Below, piece by piece: positions 16,673 through 25,259 of a stretch of 64,000 nucleotides of DNA (position 1 is the stretch's first letter; each line of letters opens with the position of its first letter). Source of the stretch: Verrucomicrobiaceae bacterium (GTDB taxonomy: Bacteria; Verrucomicrobiota; Verrucomicrobiia; Verrucomicrobiales; Verrucomicrobiaceae); contig CANIBP010000020.1 in assembly GCA_947466075.1 (NCBI GenBank), positions 25,665-89,664 of the forward strand, in the 5' to 3' direction. The notes under the pieces are model-generated. The model ran no database searches and was not told where the DNA came from. It worked only from the letters and a program-made list of their open reading frames with translations. Position numbers and translations under genes: made by a program.

Positions 16673-18106
16673 ATGACCTCACGCCGTTCCTTCATCACGC
16701 AATCCGCTCTCGCCTTTACTGCTTTGTCCACCACCCGTGTTTTGGGGGCGAATGAGAAAATTCGTATCGCTTCCATTGGCCTTGGCGGGCAGGGCATGGG
16801 CAATGTGAGCCGCATGGCGAAGGTGCCGGGAGTAGAGATTGCTTACCTCTGCGATCCCGACACGACGGCTTTGGATCGGGCGAAGAAGGTGTATCCGCAG
16901 GCGAAGACGACACAGGACTTACGCAAGGTGATGGAGGACAAGGACATCGACGCTGTCGTCGTCTCCACGGGCAATCATTGGCATGTGCTGGCCTCAATCT
17001 GGGCGCTGCAAGCGGGGAAGGACGTCTATGTGGAGAAGCCGGTGTCTCACAACATCTGGGAAGGTCGCCAGTTGGTGGAAGCCGCGCGGAAGTACAATCG
17101 CATCGTGCAGGGCGGCACACAGCAGCGCAGCGATCCACTGCAGGATGAGATCAAAGGATTCCTCGATGCGGGCACGATTGGAAAGATCAAATACGTGCGC
17201 TGCAATCACTACAGCATGCGTGCCTCCATCGGAAAGTTAGCGCAGCCGCTGACGCCGCCAAAGACGGTGAACTATGATGTCTGGCTTGGTCCGGCGAAGG
17301 ATGAGCCGATCTACCGCGAAAAATTCCACTACGACTGGCATTGGAACTGGAACACCGGCAACGGCGAGATGGGTAATTGGGGGCCGCACATTCTGGATGA
17401 TCTGCGCAACGTCGTGTTCCGCGATAAAGTGACGCTACCGAAGCGTGTCATTGCCGGTGGCGGTCGTTTTGCTTGGGACGATGCGGGCGAGTCACCGAAC
17501 ACGCACTTCGCCTACATGGACACAGGCAGCATTCCAGTGATCGTGGACTTCCACAACCTGCCGCGTCAGAAGGGCATCAAAGCGCCGGATGTGTATCTGC
17601 GCCGCCGCACCGGAGCCTTCCTCATCATCGAGTGCGAAGGCGGCTACTACACCGGCAGCCGCGGCGGAGGCACGGCCTATGATGCTGAAGGAAAGAAACT
17701 ACACACCTTCAAAGGCGACGGCGGCAAAATGCACGCGGCCAATTTCATCGCTGCCATCCGCAGCCGTAAACAAGCGGAACTCAAAGCTGAGATCGAAGCC
17801 ATTCATTACTCCAGCGCATGGTGCCATCTCGGCAATCTGTCCTACCGTCTTGGCCAGAAGTATAATCGCGAGCAGGCGGAGGCCGCAGTGAAGGACTTCC
17901 AGCCTTGGAACGACGTGATCGCCGATTTCCACGAACATCTCGTCAAAAACGAACTCGATGCCACGAAGCTCGACATCAAAATGGGGCCGATGCTGGAACT
18001 GGATGCTGGAAAGGAAACCTTCATCGGCGACACCGCCACACCTGAGGCGTTGGCGCTGCTCAAGCGTGAGTATCGCGCAGGCTACGAGGTACCGCAGCAA
18101 GTCTAA
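16673..18106 (+). CDS. Gfo/Idh/MocA-family oxidoreductase, Tat-exported
   Basis: The 477-residue protein begins with a twin-arginine signal (SRRSFITQSALAFTAL) and then the NAD(P)-binding motif ASIGLGGQG (33-41) and the family's EKPVSHN (121-127, catalytic-type Lys122). The C-terminal part contains GEMGNWGPHILDD and metal/sugar-binding-like His residues. Members of this exported group are very abundant in Verrucomicrobiota and are thought to act on sugars or sugar-derived substrates in the periplasm; the substrate is unknown. The gene is convergent with mtnA, with only 4 bases between the stops, and is probably monocistronic. Confidence 0.9.
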   Translation: MTSRRSFITQSALAFTALSTTRVLGANEKIRIASIGLGGQGMGNVSRMAKVPGVEIAYLCDPDTTALDRAKKVYPQAKTTQDLRKVMEDKDIDAVVVSTGNHWHVLASIWALQAGKDVYVEKPVSHNIWEGRQLVEAARKYNRIVQGGTQQRSDPLQDEIKGFLDAGTIGKIKYVRCNHYSMRASIGKLAQPLTPPKTVNYDVWLGPAKDEPIYREKFHYDWHWNWNTGNGEMGNWGPHILDDLRNVVFRDKVTLPKRVIAGGGRFAWDDAGESPNTHFAYMDTGSIPVIVDFHNLPRQKGIKAPDVYLRRRTGAFLIIECEGGYYTGSRGGGTAYDAEGKKLHTFKGDGGKMHAANFIAAIRSRKQAELKAEIEAIHYSSAWCHLGNLSYRLGQKYNREQAEAAVKDFQPWNDVIADFHEHLVKNELDATKLDIKMGPMLELDAGKETFIGDTATPEALALLKREYRAGYEVPQQV

Positions 18107-18110
18107 AGCA

Positions 18111-19205
18111 TCAGAGTCTGGCGTGGAGTCGCTTTAATGACTCCGCAGTCGCCTCATAAACACCGTGCTCAGTAATGAGCGCGGTGACGAGGTTGGCGGG
18201 CGTGACATCGAAGCCGTCGTTACGTGCTTGTGTGCCTGCGGGAGTGATGAGCACCTCCTCACGGTGCCCTTCAGCATTCAAACCGGGCATGTGCGTGACT
18301 TCGCGGGCGCTGCGTTGCTCAATAGGGATGTCGCGAATGCCATCGGTGATGGTCCAGTCGATGGTGCTGACGGGCAGAGCAACATAGAAGGGCACATCAT
18401 GTGCTTTGGCGGCCAACGCTTTGAGATAGGTGCCGATCTTGTTCGCCACATCGCCCTGCGCGGTGACGCGATCGGTACCGACGATGACGAGATCGACGAG
18501 GCCACGCTGAAGCAGGTGCCCGGCGTTGTTATCGACGATCAAGGTGTGTGGCACGCCATGCTCACGCAGTTCCCAGGCCGTCAGCGAGGCTCCCTGTCCG
18601 CGTGGTCGCGTTTCGCTGACCCATACGTGGATTTTCATGCCCGAGTCGTGCGCCTGATAGATCGGCGAGATGGCGGTGCCCCAGTCCACGCAGGCGATCC
18701 AGCCCGCGTTGCAATGCGTCATGACATTCAGCGGGGCCGAGGGATCTGCTTTCTTCGCCTGGATGGCTTTGAACAACTCCAGCGCGTGCTTGCCGATAGA
18801 GTGGTTCGTTTGCACATCTTCATCGCAGATGGCATTCGCTTCATGCCAGGCGGCGTCGGCGCGTGATTCGATGCTGAGTGGGGAAACGATGCGCTTCATG
18901 CGGTCCAGCGCCCAGCGCAGATTGATCGCAGTAGGACGTGTGGCATGCAAAACATCATACGCATTCTGCAGGCTGGCATCGGAGGCATCATCGCGCAGTG
19001 CGAAGAACATGCCAAAGCCAGCAGTGGCTCCAATGAGCGGCGCACCGCGCACCCGCATGACCTGGATAGCCTCGGCAGCGTCATCCATCGTCTGCAAGTC
19101 ACGCCACGCGACCTGATGCGGCAAATAGGTCTGATCGACGATGCGGGCGATGCGATTGACGTGATCGGCTTCGATGGAGCGGTGCGGCTGGCCGTGGATG
19201 TTCAT
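18111..19205 (-). CDS. mtnA: S-methyl-5-thioribose-1-phosphate isomerase
   Basis: The 364-residue enzyme isomerises methylthioribose 1-phosphate to methylthioribulose 1-phosphate in the methionine salvage pathway. It shows the family's MRVRGAPLIGATAGFGM segment, the catalytic cysteine in MTHCNAGW, the SETRPRGQGASLTAWEL substrate loop and the catalytic aspartate in VGTDRVTAQGDVANKIGTY. Relatedness to eIF2B-type proteins is possible, but these motifs are specific to MtnA. Its start overlaps the mtnC stop by ATGA (19202-19205). It is the last gene of the mtnB-D-C-A operon although it acts before MtnB in the pathway. Confidence 0.95.
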   Translation of the reverse strand: MNIHGQPHRSIEADHVNRIARIVDQTYLPHQVAWRDLQTMDDAAEAIQVMRVRGAPLIGATAGFGMFFALRDDASDASLQNAYDVLHATRPTAINLRWALDRMKRIVSPLSIESRADAAWHEANAICDEDVQTNHSIGKHALELFKAIQAKKADPSAPLNVMTHCNAGWIACVDWGTAISPIYQAHDSGMKIHVWVSETRPRGQGASLTAWELREHGVPHTLIVDNNAGHLLQRGLVDLVIVGTDRVTAQGDVANKIGTYLKALAAKAHDVPFYVALPVSTIDWTITDGIRDIPIEQRSAREVTHMPGLNAEGHREEVLITPAGTQARNDGFDVTPANLVTALITEHGVYEATAESLKRLHARL

Positions 19206-19888
19206 GCGAGGGTGATTTCGGCGAGGGAAGTGATGGTAGGATAATCGTTGGTCGGCGCAGATTTGTTGCCGGGCCGAAGGGCGAGCGCAGTGAGCATGCC
19301 TGCGCTTTTGGCGGCGTTCAATTCATCCACGAGATCGCTCACGAATAGTATTTCATGAGCAGGCAGGGCGCAATCAGCAGCGATGGCGGTGTAACTGGCG
19401 GGTTCGCGTTTGGAGCCAGTGGTGGTGTCGTAGTAGCCGGAGAGGCGCGGGGTGAGGTCGCCAGCGGTGGTGTGGGCGAAGAAGAGGCGCTGGGCGTGGA
19501 TGCTGCCGGAGGAGTAGATGCGAATTTCGTGGCCGTTTTCGCGCCAGTGGTCAAGCGCGGGCACGACATCGTCGAAGAGGGTGCTGCGGAGGTCGCCATT
19601 GGCGAAGCCTTGCTCCCAGATGAGGCCCTGGAACTGCTTGAGGCCGGTGACTTTGGCATCGGCATCCATGAGGCGATGCACGGCGGCTTCGGCATCGGCG
19701 GGATCGGCAAAGGGCGGAGAGCCTGCATCGCGTGCGAGCTGTTCCAGCGGTGCGCTGGCCCAATGCCTGGTGAGATAGCCAAGTGCATGCTTTCGCGCAT
19801 ACGGAAACATCACGTCATGCACAAAGGCGAGCGGCGAGACGGTGCCTTCGATGTCGAGCAGGATGAGTTTGCCGCGAAACTCGATCAT
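19202..19888 (-). CDS. mtnC: Acireductone synthase (enolase-phosphatase E1)
   Basis: The 228-residue HAD-superfamily enzyme enolises and dephosphorylates 2,3-diketo-5-methylthiopentyl-1-phosphate to the acireductone. The HAD motif I appears as LLDIEGTVSPLAFVHDVMFP, with D-x-E-G-T as in E1 enzymes. SSGSIHAQRLFFAHT is the motif II region and LFVSDLVDELNAAKSAGM is motif IV. Length fits the family. Both ends overlap neighbours by ATGA (19202-19205 and 19885-19888), so mtnD, mtnC and mtnA are translationally coupled. Confidence 0.95.
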   Translation of the reverse strand: MIEFRGKLILLDIEGTVSPLAFVHDVMFPYARKHALGYLTRHWASAPLEQLARDAGSPPFADPADAEAAVHRLMDADAKVTGLKQFQGLIWEQGFANGDLRSTLFDDVVPALDHWRENGHEIRIYSSGSIHAQRLFFAHTTAGDLTPRLSGYYDTTTGSKREPASYTAIAADCALPAHEILFVSDLVDELNAAKSAGMLTALALRPGNKSAPTNDYPTITSLAEITLA

Positions 19889-20478
19889 GCGGCGATGGTG
19901 ACGGCTTGCTCGATGTGGATGCCTTTAGCGGCGAGGTAGTTCGGCCCAAAGCAAAGCGGCTGGTAGCCGCTGGCGATACCATCTCCGGTGTAGAGCGGCG
20001 TCCAACCGGCTTTCTCTTTGAAGAGGCGGATGGCGCGGATGCTGCGGTCGGCGCAGAGGTCAAACCAGTGCTTCGTGCCAGCGGGGACATTGATGAGATC
20101 GCCCTCATGCACCTCGATGGAATAGACGGGGTCGCCGTTTTCGGGGTTGATGTAGAAGATGCCGCTGCCTTTGACGATGAAGCGCACCTCGTCCTCGGCG
20201 TGGCGGTGCTCTTTGTTAAACTTGTCGAGCATCTCCTGGAGGTTCGGTACCTCGGGAGTGACATTGACGACATCCGCAGTGATGTAGCCGCCGCGTTCTT
20301 TCAGCGCCGTGACTTCAGGTTCATACGCTGCGAGGATTTCCTCCTGCGAGGCGTCGCGGTCGATACGGCCCGCGACCGGCCAGCAGTCATAGTGAATGCC
20401 GTGTGGCAGGAGGAAGCTGCGGATGCTTTCTACGTCATCAATGACGCGGTCTTCGGAGGGGATGCGTATGAGGGCCAT
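19885..20478 (-). CDS. mtnD: Acireductone dioxygenase (ARD)
   Basis: The 197-residue cupin enzyme cleaves the acireductone with oxygen to give the keto-acid precursor of methionine (Fe form), or methylthiopropionate, formate and CO (Ni form). Metal ligands are H91, H93 and E97 in EHRHAEDEVRF and H137 in GTKHWFD. The N-terminal HYDCWPV and DVVNVTPEVPNL segments are typical. Metal identity, and therefore product, cannot be decided from sequence. It lies 15 bases after mtnB and overlaps mtnC by ATGA. Confidence 0.95.
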   Translation of the reverse strand: MALIRIPSEDRVIDDVESIRSFLLPHGIHYDCWPVAGRIDRDASQEEILAAYEPEVTALKERGGYITADVVNVTPEVPNLQEMLDKFNKEHRHAEDEVRFIVKGSGIFYINPENGDPVYSIEVHEGDLINVPAGTKHWFDLCADRSIRAIRLFKEKAGWTPLYTGDGIASGYQPLCFGPNYLAAKGIHIEQAVTIAA

Positions 20479-20493
20479 GGGCGTGATACCGAT

Positions 20494-21156
20494 TCAGAAC
20501 GAGCCTGTGAGCAAGCGCTTCTGCGTGACGACTTCGAATAGAAACTCAAGCACCTCGATCTGCCGCCGTGCGGCAGCGATGTCCGCACCCCAAGTGTAGA
20601 GGCCGTGTCCGGCCATGAGGAAGCCGTGGCGAAGAGGGTTGGCGGGGTCGGTGAGGCGGGATTCGATCGCACTGGCGAGGCTGGCGATGTCCTGCGTGTT
20701 TGGGTAGATCTCGATCACGGCCTCCGACTCGTGCGTGGTGATGCCGGAGAGGCCTTTGAGCATTTCGTAGCCGGAGATGCGCAGCACGCCGTCGTTGAGA
20801 AAATGCTCGCTGAGCACGGTGGCGGCCACGGAGTGGGTGTGGAGCACGGCTCCGGCTCCGTGTTTGGCCAGCGCGGTATGTAACAGCGCTTCGGCGGAAG
20901 GTTTGGGAAATGCCTCATCCAAGGACTCAGCGTTTTCATCCACGATGACAAAGTGGTCGGGCTGCAGGCGACCTTTGTCGAAACCGCTGCCGGTCATCAG
21001 CAGTGTCAGCGGTTCGCTGTCGATCACGACGCTGTAATTGCTGCTAGTGCCGAGTGACCAGCCGCGACGATGGAAATCGCGGCCACATTCGATCAGTTCA
21101 CCAATCTGAAGGTCGATCTGGTCGGTGGGAGGTGGCGTGGAAGCTTCAGTCAGCAT
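20494..21156 (-). CDS. mtnB: Methylthioribulose-1-phosphate dehydratase
   Basis: The protein has about 220 residues and is a class II aldolase-fold dehydratase acting on methylthioribulose 1-phosphate. Visible motifs are GTSSNYSVV, MTGSGFDKGRL, SAEALLHTAL (E89), zinc ligands H106/H108 in LHTHSVAATV, and MAGHGLYTWG near the C-terminus. The ATG at 21156 was chosen because homologues begin near this point; an upstream TTG at 21192 would add 12 residues. It is the first gene of the four-gene salvage operon. A 7-bp inverted repeat sits 44 bases upstream. Confidence 0.93.
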   Translation of the reverse strand: MLTEASTPPPTDQIDLQIGELIECGRDFHRRGWSLGTSSNYSVVIDSEPLTLLMTGSGFDKGRLQPDHFVIVDENAESLDEAFPKPSAEALLHTALAKHGAGAVLHTHSVAATVLSEHFLNDGVLRISGYEMLKGLSGITTHESEAVIEIYPNTQDIASLASAIESRLTDPANPLRHGFLMAGHGLYTWGADIAAARRQIEVLEFLFEVVTQKRLLTGSF

Positions 21157-21199
21157 TTTGTATGATGATTCGGGCGGCTGCCGACATGTCAATTAGGGT

Positions 21200-21221
21200 G
21201 ATGTGGCAGATTCTCCACATC
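21200..21221. promoter_or_regulatory. Inverted repeat between mtnB and DUF1232 gene
   Basis: GATGTGG (21200-21206) and CCACATC (21215-21221) form a perfect 7-bp inverted repeat with an 8-base spacer. It lies in the divergent promoter region, 44 bases upstream of mtnB and 55 bases upstream of the DUF1232 gene. It could bind a regulator or form a small hairpin. No known riboswitch was recognised here. Confidence 0.35.
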
Positions 21222-21275
21222 CAAGTGTTTGTACTGCCAACTGGACTTCGTTAACGCCTTTGGTTATTTTTTCTC

Positions 21276-21647
21276 ATGAATACCTCCAGCAGCGGCGAGC
21301 ATGACGTGACCATTGAGAAAGTGAATCAGCGTTCGAAGGACATCGAGAACAAGCTACCGAAGCTGAAGCAGGTATTTGAGCAGGCGAAGATCATGCTGAG
21401 CATGGTGAAGGACTACTGGAACGGCGGCTACCGCGAGATTCCGTATTGGGCGATCAGTGCGGTTTCGCTGGCGCTGCTGTATGTGCTCAACCCTCTCGAT
21501 GTGATCCCGGATGTGGTCATTGGCGTGGGCTATCTGGATGATGCGACGGTGGTGGCGTTTTGTTTGAAGCTGGTGCAGCGGGAACTGGAGAAATATCAGG
21601 AATGGCAGTCGGCGCAGGCCCAGAGGGGCAAAATTGTGGATGTGTAA
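21276..21647 (+). CDS. DUF1232 (YkvA-type) small membrane protein
   Basis: The 123-residue protein carries the DUF1232 core: a helix starting IPYWAISAVSLALLYVLNPL followed by DVIPDVVIGVGYLDDATVV, with conserved Asp residues after the first helix. The N-terminal 55 residues are charged and probably helical (LPKLKQVFEQAKIMLSMVKD). The family is widespread and of unknown function. The gene is divergent from mtnB and convergent with the discoidin-like lipoprotein gene. Confidence 0.85.
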   Translation: MNTSSSGEHDVTIEKVNQRSKDIENKLPKLKQVFEQAKIMLSMVKDYWNGGYREIPYWAISAVSLALLYVLNPLDVIPDVVIGVGYLDDATVVAFCLKLVQRELEKYQEWQSAQAQRGKIVDV

Positions 21648-21683
21648 AAACAAAACCGCCGTGCAGGAGCGCTGCACGGCGGT
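21646..21683 (-). terminator. Terminator for the minus-strand lipoprotein gene
   Basis: ACCGCCGTGCAG (21655-21666) pairs perfectly with CTGCACGGCGGT (21672-21683), loop GAGCG. On the minus strand the stem is followed by TTTTGTTTTT (complement of 21646-21655), making a strong terminator 27 bases after the stop of the gene ending at 21710. On the plus strand it lacks a T run but could still help end the DUF1232 transcript. Confidence 0.85.
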
Positions 21684-21709
21684 GTGATCAAAGAAGCTGT
21701 CGATTAAAC

Positions 21710-22435
21710 TTACTTGGCAGGGGTGCCATAGACCTGAACTTCACAGTAGTGGTTCATGTCGTTGCTGGTGTTGCCATTGCTCCAGAGGCGCACGTAGCGG
21801 GCCTTGGTGCCTTTGGCGTCGATGACGCGGCCATGGTTGGTTTCGACGTAGGCTGGATCAGCGCCTTTGCCCATGGCGGAAGTATCGTCGTGGTCGGAGT
21901 TGAAGAGGGTGGTGACACCGGTCTTGAATTCAGGATCGTCGGAAACCTGCACGAGCACGTCGATGTAAGCCTGAGCTTGCTTGTGGTAATGCCACATGGC
22001 GATCTTGTAGATGGTGGCTGGGGCTTCGAGGTCGATCTGCACCCACTGCTTGCCGGGCATGAGTTCAACGAAGGAACCGTCAGCGCCATCGGCATCGCCG
22101 TCGGTGACGAGATTGAGGTCGCCAATGATCGGGGCGGCGTCGGAACTGGAGACTTTCTTGCCTTTGGCAAGGTTGGTGGTGCCCTTGGGGACCATGATGG
22201 ACTTCACCACTTTGCTTGGGTCAGCCTTTTCAAGGTTCGGGAGCTCAGCTGGCACTGGAGTGCCGATAAACATGGGCTTGGGGAACTCGAGTTTGATTTC
22301 TTCGAGGTCACCAGCAGGGGCGGCGGCCGCAGGAGCAGCAGCGGAGCCACCGGCTTTGGCTTCTTCTTTCTTGCCGCAGGAGGCAAGGGTGATGGCGAGC
22401 GCGAGGCCCGTGAGGATGTGGAGGGTGTTTTTCAT
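21710..22435 (-). CDS. Lipoprotein with discoidin (F5/8 type C)-like domain
   Basis: The 241-residue protein starts with a lipoprotein signal (ILTGLALAITLASCGKK, lipobox LASC). An Ala/Gly linker and then a domain with WVQIDLEAPATIYKIAMWHY and KARYVRLWSNGNTSNDMNHY follow. These are typical of F5/8 type C carbohydrate-binding modules, where W-x-Q-I-D-L and Y-V-R-L strands recur. It is probably anchored in the outer membrane and binds a glycan or other ligand; no catalytic domain is present. It lies 30 bases after the Gfo/Idh/MocA gene on the same strand and ends at a strong terminator, so the two are likely co-transcribed. Confidence 0.8.
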   Translation of the reverse strand: MKNTLHILTGLALAITLASCGKKEEAKAGGSAAAPAAAAPAGDLEEIKLEFPKPMFIGTPVPAELPNLEKADPSKVVKSIMVPKGTTNLAKGKKVSSSDAAPIIGDLNLVTDGDADGADGSFVELMPGKQWVQIDLEAPATIYKIAMWHYHKQAQAYIDVLVQVSDDPEFKTGVTTLFNSDHDDTSAMGKGADPAYVETNHGRVIDAKGTKARYVRLWSNGNTSNDMNHYCEVQVYGTPAK

Positions 22436-22465
22436 GGGGAGTGGTTGGATGCTCAGACTTGATCT

Positions 22466-23926
22466 TTAGGCTTGGAAGTCTTCGGGCTTGAAGATGTATT
22501 TGCCGCCCGCATCTTTGGCCTCATAAGCTTTGAGGACGGTGACGCAGGATTTGAAAGCTGCTTCGACGTTGCAGGTGAGATGTGCCGGATTTTTGGTCTG
22601 CACGGCTTCGATGAAGTTTTGCACATGCGGTGAGTGCGGCTTGCGGCTGAGTTTCACGCCTAGCTCCCATTGCGCGAGGGCCTTGCTCTCACGCACGTCG
22701 GCAACACTGACGGCACCGTAGGACGGCGGCTTGGGTTTTTCCCAGTCACGTGGGTGCTCCCAGAACTTGTTCTTGGCCTTGTCGGCAGCTTTGAGGATGG
22801 GTGGGTTTTCGCCACCAGCGTATTCGTCCCAAGCCTGTCCGGGCTCGGCGTAGAGTTGATTGCCGGCGGTGTCGAGTTCGGAGATGATGGCGGTTCCACC
22901 AATGCCCATGTGCTTTTCATAGGCACCCTGAGAGCCGGTGGTGGTGAGCACCTGATAGTAAGCGCGGAGAGCTCCGGCGGGCGTTTTGAATTCGTAGATG
23001 CACAACATGTTGTCAGGCAACTCGAATGCCGGACGGCCTTCGGTGCCATCGAAGTAATCAATACCACCGCTGGCGATGACGGAGACTGGTGTGGAGTCAT
23101 ACATCCAGTTGAACATGTCGATTTGATGCGCGCCTAGATCGGAGAGTGGACCACCGCCAAATTTCTTGAAGAAACGCCAGTTGCGGAACTCCTCAATGCT
23201 AGCGTAGCCATGCTTCGCGAGGACCTCGGCGGGGATGTCGTAACCTTTGACGGCACCCTGTGGAGCACTGCCGGAGACGCCACGATTCCATTGCGCATAC
23301 GCGTGCGTGACGCGGCCGAGCATCTTGCCGGGCTTGATGACATTGTCGCGTAGGTTGATGTAGCGCGGATTCGAATGACGCTGATGGCCGATCTGGAAGA
23401 TGCCGGGGTTCGACTTGCCTGCGCGCACCATGTCTTTCGCGCCTTCGATGGTATTGCTCATCATCTTCTCGCAGTACACGTGCTTGCCTTTTTCGAGGCA
23501 AATGCGCGAGTAGGGGGCGTGCAGGAAGTCAGGTGTGGCGATGAAGACGGCTTCAATCGAAGGCTCCTTGTCGAGCATCTCGTTGATATCTTCGTAGATT
23601 TTGATTTCGCCTTCGACCTGATGCTTGTTTTCACCGAGGAAGCCACCACGCGTCTTCGCGACGGAGAACTTCCAGATGTCACACATGGCCACCCATTGAA
23701 TGCCAGGAACATCTTTGGAGGCAACACGCAACGCGTTGCCCTGCGCACCACAGCCGACGAGGGCGCACTTGATCGTGCGACCTGCTGCCGTTTCTTGTGC
23801 GATGGCAGTTTTGCTAGTGACAAGATAAAGTCCGCTGCTGGTCAAAGCACTGGTGCGGAGAAAGCCGCGACGGTCCATGAAGCGGGACAGCGGCGCTGCG
23901 GGGGAGGGGAGAGGCTGGGAATTCAT
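22466..23926 (-). CDS. Gfo/Idh/MocA-family oxidoreductase, Tat-exported
   Basis: The 486-residue protein has a twin-arginine signal (MDRRGFLRTSALTSSGLYL), the NAD-binding motif ALVGCGAQG (55-63) and YCEKMMSN (151-158), where the usual EKP is EKM; the catalytic-type lysine (154) is kept. The C-terminal half contains KFGGGPLSDLGAHQIDMFNW, a typical segment of exported family members. The substrate is unknown. It is flanked by a DoxX-like membrane protein gene upstream and a discoidin-type lipoprotein downstream on the same strand, suggesting one transcription unit. Confidence 0.9.
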   Translation of the reverse strand: MNSQPLPSPAAPLSRFMDRRGFLRTSALTSSGLYLVTSKTAIAQETAAGRTIKCALVGCGAQGNALRVASKDVPGIQWVAMCDIWKFSVAKTRGGFLGENKHQVEGEIKIYEDINEMLDKEPSIEAVFIATPDFLHAPYSRICLEKGKHVYCEKMMSNTIEGAKDMVRAGKSNPGIFQIGHQRHSNPRYINLRDNVIKPGKMLGRVTHAYAQWNRGVSGSAPQGAVKGYDIPAEVLAKHGYASIEEFRNWRFFKKFGGGPLSDLGAHQIDMFNWMYDSTPVSVIASGGIDYFDGTEGRPAFELPDNMLCIYEFKTPAGALRAYYQVLTTTGSQGAYEKHMGIGGTAIISELDTAGNQLYAEPGQAWDEYAGGENPPILKAADKAKNKFWEHPRDWEKPKPPSYGAVSVADVRESKALAQWELGVKLSRKPHSPHVQNFIEAVQTKNPAHLTCNVEAAFKSCVTVLKAYEAKDAGGKYIFKPEDFQA

Positions 23927-23977
23927 AGGGCATTCAGGCGCGTGGTTTTGTTCACTGGCCGTTACGTCTGTGGGCGC

Positions 23978-24463
23978 TTATGCGGCCTTCTTTTTGGCGA
24001 GGAAGCCGTCGAGGGAAAAGGTCTTCGCCTTCGCGGTCACAAGAGCTGCCGCAACGATGAGAATGGAAAGGCCGATGTTGGTGACCATTTCCGTGTCGTC
24101 AGGGAGAGAGGCGAGGCCAAAACCAAGCATCAGGAACACCAGACCGGCGGCGAGCAGACCGAACTCGGTGCAAATGCCAATGGCGACCCAAATACCTACC
24201 GGAATGAGAATGTAGCCGATCGTCGCAGCGAATGCGTTGCATGCGGATTCCGGCAGAAAGCTGTTGTCCGACATCAGTTTGGCAAGCGGGCCAGTCTTTT
24301 TTGAATAGTTATCCAGACCAAAGGTGGTGGTGGCGCCGTTGCCCCAGCGGAACTTGTCCAAGCCTGCCATGAAGAGACGCATGCCGACCCAAAGGCGTAG
24401 GAGAAGATGGGCGAAATCGTAACTATAGCTGCCGCAGCACTTGGAGGAGGATGAGTCGGACAT
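23978..24463 (-). CDS. DoxX-like integral membrane protein
   Basis: The 161-residue protein has about four membrane helices: LLLRLWVGMRLFMAGLDKF near 21-39, a second near 82-100, GLLAAGLVFLMLGFGLASL, and NIGLSILIVAAALVTA. The first helix, with R-x-x-x-G...F...G-x-x-K, resembles the DoxX/SURF4 family, whose best-studied member is a quinol oxidase subunit; most members have no known role. The N-terminus carries a CC pair (SSSKCCGS). It precedes the Gfo/Idh/MocA gene by 51 bases, probably as the first gene of that unit. Confidence in the exact family is moderate. Confidence 0.65.
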   Translation of the reverse strand: MSDSSSSKCCGSYSYDFAHLLLRLWVGMRLFMAGLDKFRWGNGATTTFGLDNYSKKTGPLAKLMSDNSFLPESACNAFAATIGYILIPVGIWVAIGICTEFGLLAAGLVFLMLGFGLASLPDDTEMVTNIGLSILIVAAALVTAKAKTFSLDGFLAKKKAA

Positions 24464-24721
24464 GAGGTTGGTCGGGTGTCGGGTTGTTAGAGAGGGGCGG
24501 ATTTTGAACCGCTGGCCTTGGAAATCCAGCAGAATTTAGAACACACATACTTCGCAGATACGAATCACCGCAGTAGTTGAAAATGCTGGATATAATCATC
24601 GCGCTCATTCGGCGGCGTTCCTGCTGAAAGTTACGATTTTGGTGCCCTTTGCTCAGCGGGCTTGCCATTCCATGCATATCCGCTTAGAAAAGGGCGCTTA
24701 ATTCACTCTCCATAACTCTCC

Positions 24722-25177
24722 ATGAGCTCCCTCACTACACCCAAGCTTCCAGCCCAAGGCATCCTCGAACCCCTAGGTGAAGAAGATCGCGACATCCTTA
24801 GCGGTTACGGCGAATTCCTTCCCGTGCAGCCCGGCCAGCATCTCATTGAGGAAGGCCAGCAGCAGAATAGCCTCTTCTTCGTCGTCTCTGGCAAATTCCA
24901 CGCAACTGCCATGCGCGGCGGTCACAAGGTACTGCTTGGCTCGATTCAAAAAGGCGAAACGATCGGCGAAATCAATCTGCTCGATCCTAACGTTGCTAGC
25001 GCGAGTGTTACCGCAGTCGAATTTTCCCAGGTCTGGCGCATCGACGGTGAAACCCTCGAAATCTACATCAACGAGTATCCACGTGCCGCCGCCTGGCTGC
25101 TCATCGGTGTCGGTCGCACCATCTCCCACCGTCTCCGTGCGGTGAATGAGAAGATCGCCGCCTTCTACAGCGCCTGA
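24722..25177 (+). CDS. Stand-alone cyclic nucleotide-binding (CRP-like) domain protein
   Basis: The 151-residue protein contains only a cNMP-binding beta-roll: FLPVQPGQHLIEEGQQQNSL, FFVVSGKFHATAMRGG, and GETIGEINLLDPNVASASV, which corresponds to the phosphate-binding cassette. The usual R-T/S of cAMP binders is not seen, so ligand binding is uncertain. There is no C-terminal helix-turn-helix, so it is not a CRP-type transcription factor. The last helix (WLLIGVGRTISHRLRAVNEK) may mediate dimerisation. It is a single-gene unit with a 258-base upstream gap. Confidence 0.85.
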   Translation: MSSLTTPKLPAQGILEPLGEEDRDILSGYGEFLPVQPGQHLIEEGQQQNSLFFVVSGKFHATAMRGGHKVLLGSIQKGETIGEINLLDPNVASASVTAVEFSQVWRIDGETLEIYINEYPRAAAWLLIGVGRTISHRLRAVNEKIAAFYSA

Positions 25178-25259
25178 TGCGGTGAAGGGTGTGAACGGAC
25201 TTTGATGCGCATGAATGCCGCACTGGGAAGTCCGCAGCCAGCGAATAAGAAAATTACTC

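Noticed and set aside
24423..24677. Short minus-strand frame upstream of the DoxX-like gene
   Set aside because: It overlaps the real start of the DoxX-like gene in another frame and covers the promoter region; its composition is not protein-like.
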